A stretch of DNA of 64,000 bases, taken from positions 54,883 through 118,882 of the forward strand of contig CALAMO010000028.1 in assembly GCA_937925855.1 (NCBI GenBank). The letters are read 5' to 3'. Positions 7,784-17,552 of the stretch are shown piece by piece (position 1 is the first letter of the stretch; each line of letters opens with the position of its first letter). Made by a program: the position numbers and the translations under genes. The notes beneath the pieces were generated by a model. It was not told the origin of the DNA and did no database searches. It saw nothing but the letters and a program-made list of their open reading frames with translations. The stretch comes from an uncultured Thiotrichaceae bacterium (lineage in GTDB: Bacteria; Pseudomonadota; Gammaproteobacteria; Thiotrichales; Thiotrichaceae).

Positions 7784-10700
7784 ATGTTGATATCCATTCT
7801 TAAGCGGGCCGTCTGGCCCACGGTGTTGTTGTGCCTGACGTTTTTAGGTGGCTGTATTACGCCCGACAACGCCGTGTTGGAAGGCTTGGGCACACCCGAC
7901 ATTACCGGCTGTAGTTCTATTCCTGGTGTTGAAAACGGTGCGGATTACCGACCGCGCACTGCGATTAAGCTAGGCACGGATAATCGCACGCACCCCGACG
8001 TGTTTTACATGGGCTGGGCCCAGCTGGATGAACGCTCGGATCTGCGCTTTCCACAAAAGGGCTACGACGGTAACGGCTTTGAAGATAAACTGCTAGTCAC
8101 CCGCAAAACCGCCAGCCCCGCCAATGAAGACGATCCAACGGCGGGCAACGTGGTACGCACTTGGCAGCTGTTACCGCAGGTCGACAATAATTGTAATGAC
8201 GTAGAAAAAATCCGCATTCACAGCTTTGACGTTGCACCCAATGGCCGCAGTCTGTATGTGTCGATGGCGCGCACTGGAGCGGGCGATACGCATCTGGGCG
8301 TTTATCGCTTAGACCTCGAAACTGGAGATTTGGCTAAGATTAGCCAGGAAGACGATATACACTTCATGTATCCCACCTATGTGGGCAACGATCCCGACAC
8401 GAAACATGAAATGCTAGTGGTCGCCAAAACGGTTACCGCCGCCGATATTCCACACAACTATGCACAACGGATACAACTGGTGGATGAGTACGATCGCGCA
8501 CCTACACCGCTGATCCACACCATGGACTCCCAAACCGGCGAGACCGTACGCATCGGCCTCAACAACTCGCACCAAACCGAACCCTTTGTGATGGTCGGCC
8601 CAGACGGCAATCGCATTGTCATCTTCACCCAGTGGGAGCACCAGGACAGCGTTAACCGGTTTGCACTGTGGAAAACCCAGATTGACGGCAGCGATAACTT
8701 TACGTTTTTTGGTCAAGAAAGCTCAGAGGATAAAAGCGGCGCTCACCTATTCCAGGCCAGACCGATTAAATCCGGGCCGTATCAAGGCTATGTGATTATG
8801 ACGGAGAGCCATAATAAATTTGACGCTGAGGGCCATATTGCGTTCACCTTCCGCCACCATCAAGAATTACGCAGCGCCAAACATTATCTGCAAAGAGTTG
8901 AACAAGCCGGTTCGACCAACACTCAGATTAGTCGCAACCCAGAACACTATAATGATGAAAGTTTCGTCTACTCCAGCCGCGCAGATAGCAACTACACCTA
9001 TCAACTTTACATCAAGGATTTTCCAGCAGTCCCCAGCGCGACACCGACTGCAGGCGTCGGCGAGCAATTAACGCCCGATACGGATAACTACCACTTCGTG
9101 CAGGCGCGCAGCTACTATCCGCCGGAGCGTGAACTCATTGCACCCACAAATGCGGCTGACCTCGGCGAAAACCGTGTTTCCTTTACCAATGAAAACCTCA
9201 ATGGCCGCGCCGGTTTCTTGGTACAGAATTTGGCGCAGTCTGATAACGGCGTGCAACATCAGTTAGATGGTTTAGCCCCTGAAGACATCAGCATGCAGTT
9301 TTTCCTGCCGTCCCATCACTTCAGCAATTCAAAAACCATTGGTGTTAAAAGCAGCCCAGAAATGAGCATTCCGGCCAGCGGCTTTATCTCACCGGAGTCT
9401 GATGGCTCGATGGGTGTCGTGATGAAAGAGGGTCTGTATGTCTGGAAGGTGAATAAGCGCTTCAAACATGCGGAGCAGGATATTTGGCTGCCGGTGCGTT
9501 CAGAACGCCAGGAAGTAACTTTTGTTCCTAACCGGGTCAATGCCTGTAACCAATGCCATCAGGAACGTGACCAAACCAATCTTGACCTCTATGCGAATTA
9601 TGATTCAATTGCAGCGCGCAAGATGCACGGTGACTTGAGTGATGTTGTGGATATTAGCCATTACAGTGCCTACAACGCCGTGCCTGATTTCCACCAAGAC
9701 ATTATGCCGCTGCTGACCAAGCCGGCATTGGGTGGCGGCCAGTCCTGCGCGCAGTGCCACACGGCGGGAACGAAGCTTGACCTGTCTAATACCACCGGCA
9801 CGGAAGCGATGAACTCGACCTACCGCACCCTGATACGCGGTGCAAAATTATTAGACAGCGGCAATTTATTGCCGTATTCCAATGATTCTATTAACCCACT
9901 GGGCATGGACGATAACTATCATCCCGCACCCCTACTATGGAGTTTACTGCTGGGCGACGACTTATCAGTGCCGCCTGATGCAGACTATGCCAACGACAGT
10001 AACCGTAATTTGGATCGTCCCGGAGATTACGGTGCGACTTACGATGCCGAGGTCGAAACAACCATTAACACGATTAATGCACAGTACGACCATAGCAAGC
10101 ACCTGTCGGCTGCCGATATACAGAAATTCATCACTTACTCCTCTACCCAGATGCCCGCTGGCTTATCTGACCGCATGACCTTTGTCCCACAAAGCGGCAA
10201 CTACCGCTCGGGTAATGCCGGACAAAAAGCTTATCAGGCCATGGTGCGCAACTGTTTCAGCTGTCACAACAGCTTCACCACCGCGACCGGCGGCGGCATT
10301 GAAGACCCGCTGTATGGCCTGCCGCTAGAAAAACGCTTCAGCAGCAGCACGGGGATGCGTGACAAGCGTATGCGCTTTATGGTGCGCAACCATATTGCCA
10401 ATAAACATGATACGAAGTACTCAAAATATAACTGGCAAAGCAATATTAATACGGCCCGCGATCAAACCCTGCTTTCAGCCAGCTACCGCATTAATTTTGC
10501 TGACATCGATAACTCAGAAATCCTGCGCTATGCTCTGGGCACGGATGCTAATGGCACACCGTTGAATCAGGCACAGCATGGCGTTCAGCACCCCCAGGTA
10601 TTAAACGAACAGCATGCTGACTATCTGGCTATTAAACATTGGGCCAGTGCCCAGAGCGATACGCCGAATCAGGCACCTACTCTAGATGCCTCGATCCCAG

Positions 10701-11956
10701 CATTCACCATTAAGGAATATGACCCGCCTGCTTACCTGCCGGCACAAATCACCTGGACAGATCCCGATCTTGGCCCGAATGGGTTACAGGAACTCTCACA
10801 GGCATTTATTGCTGGTAATAGCACCTCCAGCCATAATTTTAACGACAGCATGTTGGCGTTAGAATACGACAGCTTTACCGCTGCCCGGATAGAGACCTAT
10901 GCCATTTTGGGCGACCGGGGCAACCAAAACTTCAGCTTCTACGTCACCGATGGTGCCGACGGCTCGGTGCAGAATGTGCCGGTCACGATTACAACGGATT
11001 ATACCGTGCCCGCACCGACTGCAACGCTGCCCAATGCCTATGCGTTTTATACCGTACGCAATCTAGGTGGCAACGCAGATGCAGGCCAACTCCGTCGCTT
11101 AGCGCATGATGCCGCCAACCCAAGCGTTCCTAAAGACACGCTGATTGGGACAATTCCAGGTTATACCAATGAATGGACCACCGTTTATCGGCGTGCCGAT
11201 AAGGGCTGGCTATATTTTATCGAGCAGTCTACGCAGATGATCCATGTCGTCGATGAAACCACAGCTGCTGTACAGTTCCATATCAAACTTAATCACGAAC
11301 CTAATAAGCGCGGTGATAAGCATAAGCAAACTAACTACCTACTCTGGTGGCGTGCGAAGGAAGGTCTGGATCACCTGAGTAATACTGACTGTACCGAAGG
11401 CGAGTTACAGGGCTTGCTGGAATCCAAGCTCAGCGATGAAAGCGCCCGCAACGGCGATTGGTATATCGGCCTGGGCTGTGGTGAATTACCCGCTGGCGGC
11501 GTGGGCTCAACGATTGAAGTGACGCCGGAATACCGCACCAAACTCGCCGATGGCGGCAATACACTGGCGGTATATACCTGGAAGCGAGCAACGTTCATGA
11601 GTAAATGGGTGAATGAAGGGGTAGATCGCCTTAACGTACTTAATCTAGTGACCGGTAAAGCCAAGAGCCTAGGAGATTTTGACTTCCCGGCACAGGCTTT
11701 ATCCACTGATCCAGCAACTCGCTATCCAGCAGCGACCTATGCCAATGTCCGAGCGGTGGTAGTCGCTGAAGATGGGGCGTTCTATGGCTTTAACAAAGAT
11801 ACCAATGACCAGCCTGTCACCCTGTTTAACTTTGACCCGCTGGAAGAAGTACAGCAACCGGTGAACACGCCGGAGTGGATCAATACATACTTCACGCAAT
11901 ACCAAAGTTATGGAACACCCTTTTTGGTGATTGAACCACGCGCTGTGCAACCATAG
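7784..11956 (+). CDS. Very large triheme c-type cytochrome lipoprotein, HzsA-like
   Basis: 1390 residues. The signal peptide ends in a lipobox, LTFLGGC, so it is probably a lipoprotein. Residues about 50-560 contain propeller-like repeats such as DVAPNGRSLYVS and MVGPDGNRIVIFTQ. Three CXXCH haem motifs follow: CNQCH near 588, CAQCH near 655 and CFSCH near 824. About 560 residues follow the last haem, including an Ig/cadherin-like segment (DPDLGPNGLQELS) and another beta-rich region (YTVRNLGGNADAGQLRRLA). The propeller-plus-haem order recalls HzsA-like proteins (hydrazine synthase alpha homologues), found in many non-anammox bacteria. The reaction is unknown. It stands first in an operon with a barrel and a DUF1461 protein. 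Confidence 0.72.
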   Translation: MLISILKRAVWPTVLLCLTFLGGCITPDNAVLEGLGTPDITGCSSIPGVENGADYRPRTAIKLGTDNRTHPDVFYMGWAQLDERSDLRFPQKGYDGNGFEDKLLVTRKTASPANEDDPTAGNVVRTWQLLPQVDNNCNDVEKIRIHSFDVAPNGRSLYVSMARTGAGDTHLGVYRLDLETGDLAKISQEDDIHFMYPTYVGNDPDTKHEMLVVAKTVTAADIPHNYAQRIQLVDEYDRAPTPLIHTMDSQTGETVRIGLNNSHQTEPFVMVGPDGNRIVIFTQWEHQDSVNRFALWKTQIDGSDNFTFFGQESSEDKSGAHLFQARPIKSGPYQGYVIMTESHNKFDAEGHIAFTFRHHQELRSAKHYLQRVEQAGSTNTQISRNPEHYNDESFVYSSRADSNYTYQLYIKDFPAVPSATPTAGVGEQLTPDTDNYHFVQARSYYPPERELIAPTNAADLGENRVSFTNENLNGRAGFLVQNLAQSDNGVQHQLDGLAPEDISMQFFLPSHHFSNSKTIGVKSSPEMSIPASGFISPESDGSMGVVMKEGLYVWKVNKRFKHAEQDIWLPVRSERQEVTFVPNRVNACNQCHQERDQTNLDLYANYDSIAARKMHGDLSDVVDISHYSAYNAVPDFHQDIMPLLTKPALGGGQSCAQCHTAGTKLDLSNTTGTEAMNSTYRTLIRGAKLLDSGNLLPYSNDSINPLGMDDNYHPAPLLWSLLLGDDLSVPPDADYANDSNRNLDRPGDYGATYDAEVETTINTINAQYDHSKHLSAADIQKFITYSSTQMPAGLSDRMTFVPQSGNYRSGNAGQKAYQAMVRNCFSCHNSFTTATGGGIEDPLYGLPLEKRFSSSTGMRDKRMRFMVRNHIANKHDTKYSKYNWQSNINTARDQTLLSASYRINFADIDNSEILRYALGTDANGTPLNQAQHGVQHPQVLNEQHADYLAIKHWASAQSDTPNQAPTLDASIPAFTIKEYDPPAYLPAQITWTDPDLGPNGLQELSQAFIAGNSTSSHNFNDSMLALEYDSFTAARIETYAILGDRGNQNFSFYVTDGADGSVQNVPVTITTDYTVPAPTATLPNAYAFYTVRNLGGNADAGQLRRLAHDAANPSVPKDTLIGTIPGYTNEWTTVYRRADKGWLYFIEQSTQMIHVVDETTAAVQFHIKLNHEPNKRGDKHKQTNYLLWWRAKEGLDHLSNTDCTEGELQGLLESKLSDESARNGDWYIGLGCGELPAGGVGSTIEVTPEYRTKLADGGNTLAVYTWKRATFMSKWVNEGVDRLNVLNLVTGKAKSLGDFDFPAQALSTDPATRYPAATYANVRAVVVAEDGAFYGFNKDTNDQPVTLFNFDPLEEVQQPVNTPEWINTYFTQYQSYGTPFLVIEPRAVQP

Positions 11957-11967
11957 GTTTATCGGAC

Positions 11968-12717
11968 ATGTTTATATTTTCATCTAGATGCTTATTGAGG
12001 CTCGGTACACAGCTACCCCAAGGATGCCTTTGGGTAGCTGCAGCCACATCCGTCATTAGCAGCAATGTCTCTGCCGATGCAGTCTGGCCGCCTATTGATG
12101 CAAGTGTCGGTTTTTCGCATACTGCCGATGCCCGTGAAGGCGTTAGTCTAACCACAGGCTGGCGATTTAATGCTGATTGGCGGCTAAAAGTACGGTTTGA
12201 GCGCAACTTCCACGAGCGCGCACATAACGTCAGTTTGGTTCAATTTAATGAAAGCTTTAAGCGTAACAGTATCAGCTTACTCGTCGAGCGTGATATTGAG
12301 GCCTTCCCAGCATTATCGGTCGCAGCTGGAGTAGTACACTTTGATACGGGTTCGGAATGGACGGCGAACCCAACCGTTAGTGCGATTTATGAATTAAATA
12401 ACACTTATTACTACGGTTCGCATTTAGGTAGCCCTGAGGCTACGATCAATTACAATAAATTGGTGCCCTATCTTGGACTGTCATGGTCATCCTTGCGATC
12501 GAATCAAACCGGCTGGGGATTAGTTGCTGAGGCAGGCTTTATGTTCAATCTTAAACCCACATTAACGCTTCGCTCAGAAAACCCTTCGGATTTAGTCTCA
12601 TTGAATGCTGATCTACAGTATGCAGTCGATGCCTATATTAAGCGCTTGGAGTCAAGTGGCGCGTTTCTTGACAATGTTGTGCCACGCATTGGTGTAGCCG
12701 CCATTTATCAGTTTTAA
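11968..12717 (+). CDS. Small outer-membrane beta-barrel protein
   Basis: 249 residues, 11 bases after the cytochrome gene. A long signal peptide ends near SSNVSADA. The mature protein alternates polar and hydrophobic residues in many short strands (VSLTTGWRFNADWRLKVRFERN, VPYLGLSWSSL, GWGLVAEAGFMF) and ends in aromatic Phe (AAIYQF), the usual Bam recognition end. Size suggests an 8-10 strand barrel. The context suggests partnership with the upstream lipoprotein, but 249 residues is far smaller than MtrB-type porins. A 14-bp inverted repeat with one mismatch lies in its signal-peptide codons. Confidence 0.65.
   Translation: MFIFSSRCLLRLGTQLPQGCLWVAAATSVISSNVSADAVWPPIDASVGFSHTADAREGVSLTTGWRFNADWRLKVRFERNFHERAHNVSLVQFNESFKRNSISLLVERDIEAFPALSVAAGVVHFDTGSEWTANPTVSAIYELNNTYYYGSHLGSPEATINYNKLVPYLGLSWSSLRSNQTGWGLVAEAGFMFNLKPTLTLRSENPSDLVSLNADLQYAVDAYIKRLESSGAFLDNVVPRIGVAAIYQF
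12010..12040 (+). repeat. Inverted repeat in the signal-peptide codons of the barrel gene
   Basis: Arms 12010-12023 (CAGCTACCCCAAGG) and 12027-12040 (CCTTTGGGTAGCTG) pair with one mismatch around a 3-base loop. It begins 42 bases into the coding sequence and has no T-run, so it is a hairpin able to slow or regulate translation or to stabilise an mRNA end, not a simple terminator. Confidence 0.55.
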
Positions 12718-12731
12718 ATTTATTTGGAACA

Positions 12732-13358
12732 ATGTCTCTGGGCCATTCACTGTTTAAGCATCTCTCGTGTGGAGTGACCGTCATAGCCGGCTGTCTAAGT
12801 GTTTTTTGTTTAAGTTTAGTAGGGCTCATATTTATCTTGCAGGCACCGCTCTGGCACAGCTATTCTTCGCCAGTACTGCAACTGCACACGGATATTTGGC
12901 ACTACCTACTGGTAGACAACGGACAATTGCTGATTAATCATGCACAGCTGAACATGGCCGCAGAACGTCATATGCTGGATGTAAAACGCATACTTCAACG
13001 GTTATTTACCGCCACACCTTGGATCACGCTGGCTTTTGGCATCAGTCTGTACGGCTGCCAAAAACAGTGGCGGCGGGCACTCAGAGGGGTTGCGCACTCT
13101 GGGGGTGTTGTGCTCGTCTTACAGGTGCTACTTGTAGTGCTGGCAGGCTTTAGGAATGTCTTTATCCATTTTCATGCGCTGCTCTTTTTAGTGGACACTT
13201 GGTGGTTTGAACCTGACTCTGTATTGATTCAGGCATTTCCCAAGATCTATTTCCAGCAGTTTGCCTTATGTTGGACGCTTTTAGTCAGCGCTCTATGTGC
13301 GCTGCTTTATGGCATAAGTACTGCGCGCTGGCGCAATACAAGCACACCACGCGGCTAA
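12732..13358 (+). CDS. DUF1461/TIGR01906-like integral membrane protein (Lit-like)
   Basis: 208 residues with four predicted membrane helices (about 15-38, 95-108, 124-141, 175-195). The first extracytoplasmic loop contains [11 protein letters not shown] (His80), and the third membrane region ends in [18 protein letters not shown] with His146 and His148, then AFPKIYF. HM-DVK and FH...W-x-P...P-x-x-F are, as I recall, the conserved elements of the family that contains Firmicutes Lit, the lipoprotein intramolecular transacylase, whose active site uses two His. Its position behind a lipoprotein gene fits such a role. It overlaps the convergent YadH-like gene by 4 bases (13355-13358). Confidence 0.65.
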   Translation: MSLGHSLFKHLSCGVTVIAGCLSVFCLSLVGLIFILQAPLWHSYSSPVLQLHTDIWHYLLVDNGQLLINHAQLNMAAERHMLDVKRILQRLFTATPWITLAFGISLYGCQKQWRRALRGVAHSGGVVLVLQVLLVVLAGFRNVFIHFHALLFLVDTWWFEPDSVLIQAFPKIYFQQFALCWTLLVSALCALLYGISTARWRNTSTPRG

Positions 13359-14116
13359 CTCTTCAGCCGATACCCCGTTCTAAACATCCACCAAACCACG
13401 CCCATACAAATTGCCAGGAAAGCCAACACAATAAACAGGCTGAGGTACACATTCACATCGGCAATTTCAAAAAAACTCCAGCGGAAACCACTCACCAGAT
13501 ACACCACCGGATTAAACAACGTGACGGTCTGCCACGCGGGCGGCAGCATACTAATCGAGTAGAACGTGCCGCCCAGAAAAACTAGCGGCGTAATGATCAA
13601 CAGCGGCACCACCTGTAATTTCTCAAAGTCGTTGGCCCATAAACCAATAATAAAACCAAACAGGCTAAACGAAACGCAGGTTAATACCAGAAAGGTCAGC
13701 ATCCAGATAGGATGAGCGATATGCAGTTCAACAAATAGGCTGGCTGTCGCCAGAGTGATTAGTCCAATGATCAATGACTTAGTTGCCGCTGCGCCGACAT
13801 AACCAATCAGGATCTCAAAGTAGGAAATCGGTGCCGACATAATTTCGTAGATCGTCCCGGTGAACTTGGGAAAGAAAATACCAAACGAAGCGTTGGAGAT
13901 ACTCTGAGTCAGGAGCGTTAGCATCATCAAACCAGGCACAATAAACGCGCCGTAAGACACACCATCTACTTCCTGAATACGGCCACCAATCGCTGAGCCA
14001 AACACAATAAAATACAGGCTGGTAGATAAGACCGGCGAGGCAATACTCTGCATCAACGTGCGCCAAGTGCGCAACATCTCAAATTTGTAAATCACTTTAA
14101 TCGCATTGAAGTTCAT
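13355..14116 (-). CDS. yadH: ABC-2 type export permease, YadH family
   Basis: 253 residues, six transmembrane helices. The ABC-2 features include [39 protein letters not shown], where the last block is the coupling-helix region, and the [15 protein letters not shown] and [14 protein letters not shown] blocks typical of the YadH/NodJ group. It lies 40 bases downstream of its ATPase gene, forming a two-gene exporter. The substrate is unknown; YadGH-type systems are linked to envelope polysaccharide or lipid export. Its stop overlaps the convergent DUF1461 gene. Confidence 0.88.
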   Translation of the reverse strand: MNFNAIKVIYKFEMLRTWRTLMQSIASPVLSTSLYFIVFGSAIGGRIQEVDGVSYGAFIVPGLMMLTLLTQSISNASFGIFFPKFTGTIYEIMSAPISYFEILIGYVGAAATKSLIIGLITLATASLFVELHIAHPIWMLTFLVLTCVSFSLFGFIIGLWANDFEKLQVVPLLIITPLVFLGGTFYSISMLPPAWQTVTLFNPVVYLVSGFRWSFFEIADVNVYLSLFIVLAFLAICMGVVWWMFRTGYRLKS

Positions 14117-14156
14117 ACGGCTGCCTGTTTAGAGGGTTAATCGATAAATTGGGCAT

Positions 14157-15080
14157 TTATTCGGTGTGTACCAGATTGACAAAAATATCTTCCAGCGAGC
14201 TTTGCGTCGTATTGAGGTCTTTTAAGGTCAAACCAACCTGACTAATATCCTGTAGCAGACGGGTAATACCGGTTTGTCCAGAGCGGGTATCGTAGGTATA
14301 CGTCAACTGTTCGCCGCTGTCTGCCAGCTCCAAATCGTATTCAGCCAGCGCAGCAGGAATCTGCGTAATGGCCGTCCGCAGCTCTATTGTCATTTGCTTT
14401 TTACCCAACTTTTGCATCAGCCGCTGTTTATCTTCAATCAACAACAGTTCGCCAGCGCGAATCACACCCACCCGGTCTGCGATTTCCTCCGCTTCTTCAA
14501 TGTAATGGGTCGTCAAAATAATGGTCACCCCCGAAGCACGCAGCTTATTGACGATCTGCCACATGTCCTTGCGCAGCTCGACATCTACCCCCGCCGTTGG
14601 CTCATCCAGAAACAATATCTTTGGCTCGTGTGACAGCGCTTTGGCGATTAATACCCGGCGCTTCATCCCACCGGATAGCGTACGAATTTCACTGTACTTT
14701 TTGTCATGCAGCGAAAGGTCGCGCAGCAGCTGATCCAGGTAGGCCGCATCGGTTTTCTTACCAAACAGGCCGCGACTCAGATTAACCGTATCCCAGACCG
14801 TTTCGAAAGCGCCTAACGTAAGCTCCTGCGGCACCAAACCAATCAGCTGGCGGGTAATACGATAGTCTTTAATAATATCGTATCCGTCCACGGTGACGCT
14901 GCCACCACTGGGATTCACTAGGCCACATATAATCGAAATCAACGTGGTTTTACCCGCACCATTTGGCCCGAGCAGTGCGAGAATTTCACCGTTTTTAATG
15001 CCAAGATTTATCGTTTTTAAGGCCTGATGACCGGAATGATAGGTTTTTTCCAAATCAGCGATTGTGATGATGTCAGACAT
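14157..15080 (-). CDS. yadG: ABC transporter ATP-binding protein, YadG family
   Basis: About 307 residues from the ATG at 15080, chosen because AGGA lies about 7 bases upstream; the frame extends to 15101. It has Walker [12 protein letters not shown], a Q-loop in LIGLVPQEL, signature LSGGMKRR, Walker [14 protein letters not shown] and H-loop [11 protein letters not shown]. The C-terminal about 85 residues form the extension usual in this family. It pairs with the adjacent permease as a dimeric exporter in the inner membrane. Confidence 0.9.
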   Translation of the reverse strand: MSDIITIADLEKTYHSGHQALKTINLGIKNGEILALLGPNGAGKTTLISIICGLVNPSGGSVTVDGYDIIKDYRITRQLIGLVPQELTLGAFETVWDTVNLSRGLFGKKTDAAYLDQLLRDLSLHDKKYSEIRTLSGGMKRRVLIAKALSHEPKILFLDEPTAGVDVELRKDMWQIVNKLRASGVTIILTTHYIEEAEEIADRVGVIRAGELLLIEDKQRLMQKLGKKQMTIELRTAITQIPAALAEYDLELADSGEQLTYTYDTRSGQTGITRLLQDISQVGLTLKDLNTTQSSLEDIFVNLVHTE

Positions 15081-15175
15081 GTGTATCCTGGCAGGTTGCA
15101 TAGCCGTATGAGCAAGCGCCTTATAATCACACAGAAACTCCCGTCACTTCAATTAAACTGTAGCAAGAATCAACA

Positions 15176-16030
15176 ATGCCACTTTCCTCCACCCACTTAA
15201 AACAATTTAAAACAGATGGCTTCACGACGTGCCGTCAGTTAATAGACCCCGACCACTTGCCCGCATTACATACGGCATTCGATGAGCTGTTTCAGGGGCG
15301 TTTTGCCACCGGCGTGGCCCCCGATGAGGTGAACTGGCAACAGGGCAGCGGTGATCCAAGCGTCACACGGCAGATTTGTAATGGTTGGAAAGCCAATAAA
15401 GCCATTGCTCGCACGGTATTGAGCTCAGCACTAGGCGAGCTTATCGGCCAGCTCACCGGTTGGGCGGGCGTCCGCATTATGCAAGACAATGTGCTGTGGA
15501 AACCCGCAGGCGCAAAATCGCTGGGCTATCATCAAGACAGCGCCTACCTGCCCTGGTTCAGCCCTGCTGATTTATGCAGCGTATGGATTGCACTCGACGC
15601 GACCCATGCCAATGGCGGCACGCTGGAATTTGTGCGTGGCTCCCATCGCTGGCCCCTGGCAGCGCCAGAGGGCGTGTTTCACGCACCCAAACAGTATCGC
15701 ACCGCCATGGAGAAAGCCGCCGCAAGGGCAGGCGTTAGCCCTGATATTTTTCATGTCGAAGTCCCCGCGGGTGGTGGCTCAATCCACCATGGCCACACTT
15801 GGCATGGCTCCGGTCAAAATAATGGCAACACACCACGCAGAGCGCTGGTGTTACACGCCATGCAAAGCGAAGTGGAATATGTACCGTCTCATTTTGGGGT
15901 TGGCATTGGGCCAATCTATGCGCGCTATCGCCGCTTAGGCGATCAAAAGATGGACGAAAATCACTTTCCGATACTATGGCGCAAAGATGGCTACCGAACG
16001 CCGGAGCTAGAGGTCTTTTTAAGCGATTGA
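15176..16030 (+). CDS. Phytanoyl-CoA dioxygenase (PhyH)-like Fe(II)/2-oxoglutarate oxygenase
   Basis: 284 residues. The facial triad can be seen: HxD in GYHQDSAYLPW (about residues 119-121) and the distal His in IHHGHTWHGSG (about 205), with the 2-oxoglutarate-binding Arg in NTPRRALVLH. The cupin core and WIALDATHANGGTLEFVRGSH are typical of PhyH proteins. It hydroxylates some small substrate in the cytoplasm; the substrate cannot be told from sequence. It is a single gene diverging from yadG and ends in a clear intrinsic terminator. Confidence 0.85.
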   Translation: MPLSSTHLKQFKTDGFTTCRQLIDPDHLPALHTAFDELFQGRFATGVAPDEVNWQQGSGDPSVTRQICNGWKANKAIARTVLSSALGELIGQLTGWAGVRIMQDNVLWKPAGAKSLGYHQDSAYLPWFSPADLCSVWIALDATHANGGTLEFVRGSHRWPLAAPEGVFHAPKQYRTAMEKAAARAGVSPDIFHVEVPAGGGSIHHGHTWHGSGQNNGNTPRRALVLHAMQSEVEYVPSHFGVGIGPIYARYRRLGDQKMDENHFPILWRKDGYRTPELEVFLSD

Positions 16031-16040
16031 CAGAAAAATA

Positions 16041-16073
16041 CAGGCCGCCGACATCACGGCCTGATTATCTTTT
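16041..16073 (+). terminator. Intrinsic terminator after the PhyH-like gene
   Basis: GC-rich stem CAGGCCG (16041-16047) with CGGCCTG (16057-16063), a 9-base loop, then an AT-rich tract containing TTTT at 16070-16073. It lies 10 bases past the stop codon. Confidence 0.7.
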
Positions 16074-16140
16074 ATGTAAAACCTCAAGGCTCGCCGAACT
16101 CAACTCGTCATGCGCAGACCGGTGACTGCACAGCAATACC

Positions 16141-16797
16141 TTAACTCATGCCAGGACAACTCTGCACTTTACCCTCTCGTTTCAGCTGTGCCACCGCTTT
16201 GAACAAACGCTGAGCCTGATCATACTGCTTTTCTTTAGAGCGCAGTACCGCTTGCCGGTTGAGTTCAGCAACCTTTTTGTTAATCACGGCGCAGGACTGG
16301 GCCGCTGATGGCACCACGGGTCGCACAGCGGGCTGCGTCCGGCTAGTCGTAACGCGAGCACCTGGGACTGGATTGCGACGCTGTTGGGCGAGGCGTTGCT
16401 GATAGGCGCGCCGCTGGGCAGCAATGAGACGCTGCTGTTCCTGCGTGGCACGCTGACGGCGCTGCGCTAATTCACGCTGCTGCTGCTGTTCACGACGCCT
16501 CGCTTCAGCCTGACGTTGCTGTAGCGTCATTGCAGCACTAACACGCGGCGGCTGTCCGGCACCCGCATTCGTATCCACCCGCCGAGCCTGCTCACGTCGA
16601 GCAGCGGCTGCAACACGCTCAGACGCCTGCGTAGTGCGCCTGACTAGAATATTATTAGACGCTGTCGATGCTGGACCAGGCGTCATGCTGCGATAGCAGT
16701 AATAGGAAATGCTGCAATTGACGGCATAGGCGTGACTGCTGGCGAAACTACTGAACAGCAGAACAGCCCCCAGCGACAGGAATTTATAGTAGCTCAT
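16141..16797 (-). CDS. Exported Arg/Gln-rich coiled-coil protein of unknown function
   Basis: 218 residues. The signal peptide ends near SSHAYA|VNC. The mature N-terminus has three Cys (CSISYYCYRS, the first two after cleavage and one nearby). Residues about 85-150 are a highly charged Arg/Gln/Glu stretch (QRQAEARRREQQQQRELAQ) that should form a long single helix or coiled coil. A short helical tail ends with two Cys (SCAVINKK, VQSCPGMS), so periplasmic disulfides are likely. No family recognised. It has its own unit; the 219 bases upstream (16798-17016) show no other gene. Confidence 0.6.
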   Translation of the reverse strand: MSYYKFLSLGAVLLFSSFASSHAYAVNCSISYYCYRSMTPGPASTASNNILVRRTTQASERVAAAARREQARRVDTNAGAGQPPRVSAAMTLQQRQAEARRREQQQQRELAQRRQRATQEQQRLIAAQRRAYQQRLAQQRRNPVPGARVTTSRTQPAVRPVVPSAAQSCAVINKKVAELNRQAVLRSKEKQYDQAQRLFKAVAQLKREGKVQSCPGMS

Positions 16798-17016
16798 GGT
16801 AGGCTCCTCGGTGTTTATCTTTCAGGGTGTATGTGGTTCGACTCCTAATCTGCTGGAGAGTTTAGCAGAAGATGAGCCTCATGAAGTAATCGTAGATTTC
16901 CACACTTGAGGGACGGGGTAATTTATGGGCGGGGACTTGATAGGCCTTGCAATGGTGCAAGGCACAGGCTTACATTGGCGCGTGTAATCTTTCGTGCATT
17001 ATGCTAAGCAAATACC

Positions 17017-17514
17017 TCAGTGCTCATGGCCGCAATCACCGTGGGCATCATGTGCATGACCATGACTAATTTCTTCCGCAGTCGCCGCTCGCACAGCAAG
17101 CACGGTCACATCAAAATGTAGCGTTTCTCCCGCCAGCGGATGATTGCCATCAATCGTGACGGTGTCCTCTTGTACTGCGGCAATCGTGATCACTTCCTGT
17201 CCTGCGTTAGTTTGCGCGTGAAATTGTGCACCCGGCACCAGCTGTGCTTCATCGACACCGCTGAACATCTCCTTAGAAACATTCTGCTGCAATTGTGCAT
17301 CGTGTTCCCCATAGGCATCAGCAGGCGGAATCGTCACCTCCAATTGATCATCAGCCTGTTTCCCAACAAGCGCAGTTTCCAGTCCGGGGATAATATTGTT
17401 GGCACCGTGTAGATAAATAAAAGGTTCGGCTTGCGTAGCCTCATCGAGTATTTCGCCCTGACTGTCGGTGAGTTTGTAGCGCAAGCTGGCAACAACGTTA
17501 TCTGCAATTTGCAT
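17017..17514 (-). CDS. slyD: FKBP-type peptidyl-prolyl isomerase SlyD
   Basis: About 165 residues from ATG 17514, preceded by AAGGA; an upstream TTG at 17547 is less likely. It starts MQIADNVVASLRYKLTDSQGE. The FKBP catalytic loop is HGANNIIPGLETALVGKQADD, followed by the insert-in-flap chaperone domain (PPADAYGEHDAQLQQNV), and the chain returns to the FKBP fold. The C-terminal tail is His-rich (HGHAHDAHGDCGHEH), as in metal-binding SlyD that delivers nickel to hydrogenase maturation. Cytoplasmic folding helper. Confidence 0.93.
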   Translation of the reverse strand: MQIADNVVASLRYKLTDSQGEILDEATQAEPFIYLHGANNIIPGLETALVGKQADDQLEVTIPPADAYGEHDAQLQQNVSKEMFSGVDEAQLVPGAQFHAQTNAGQEVITIAAVQEDTVTIDGNHPLAGETLHFDVTVLAVRAATAEEISHGHAHDAHGDCGHEH

Positions 17515-17552
17515 GAATCTTTTTTCCTTAGCGTAAAGAATTTTCAAGGTGA

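Noticed and set aside
7784-11956. Evidence for anammox or hydrazine metabolism
   Set aside because: HzsA-like proteins occur widely outside anammox bacteria; no hzsB/C or hydrazine dehydrogenase genes are seen.
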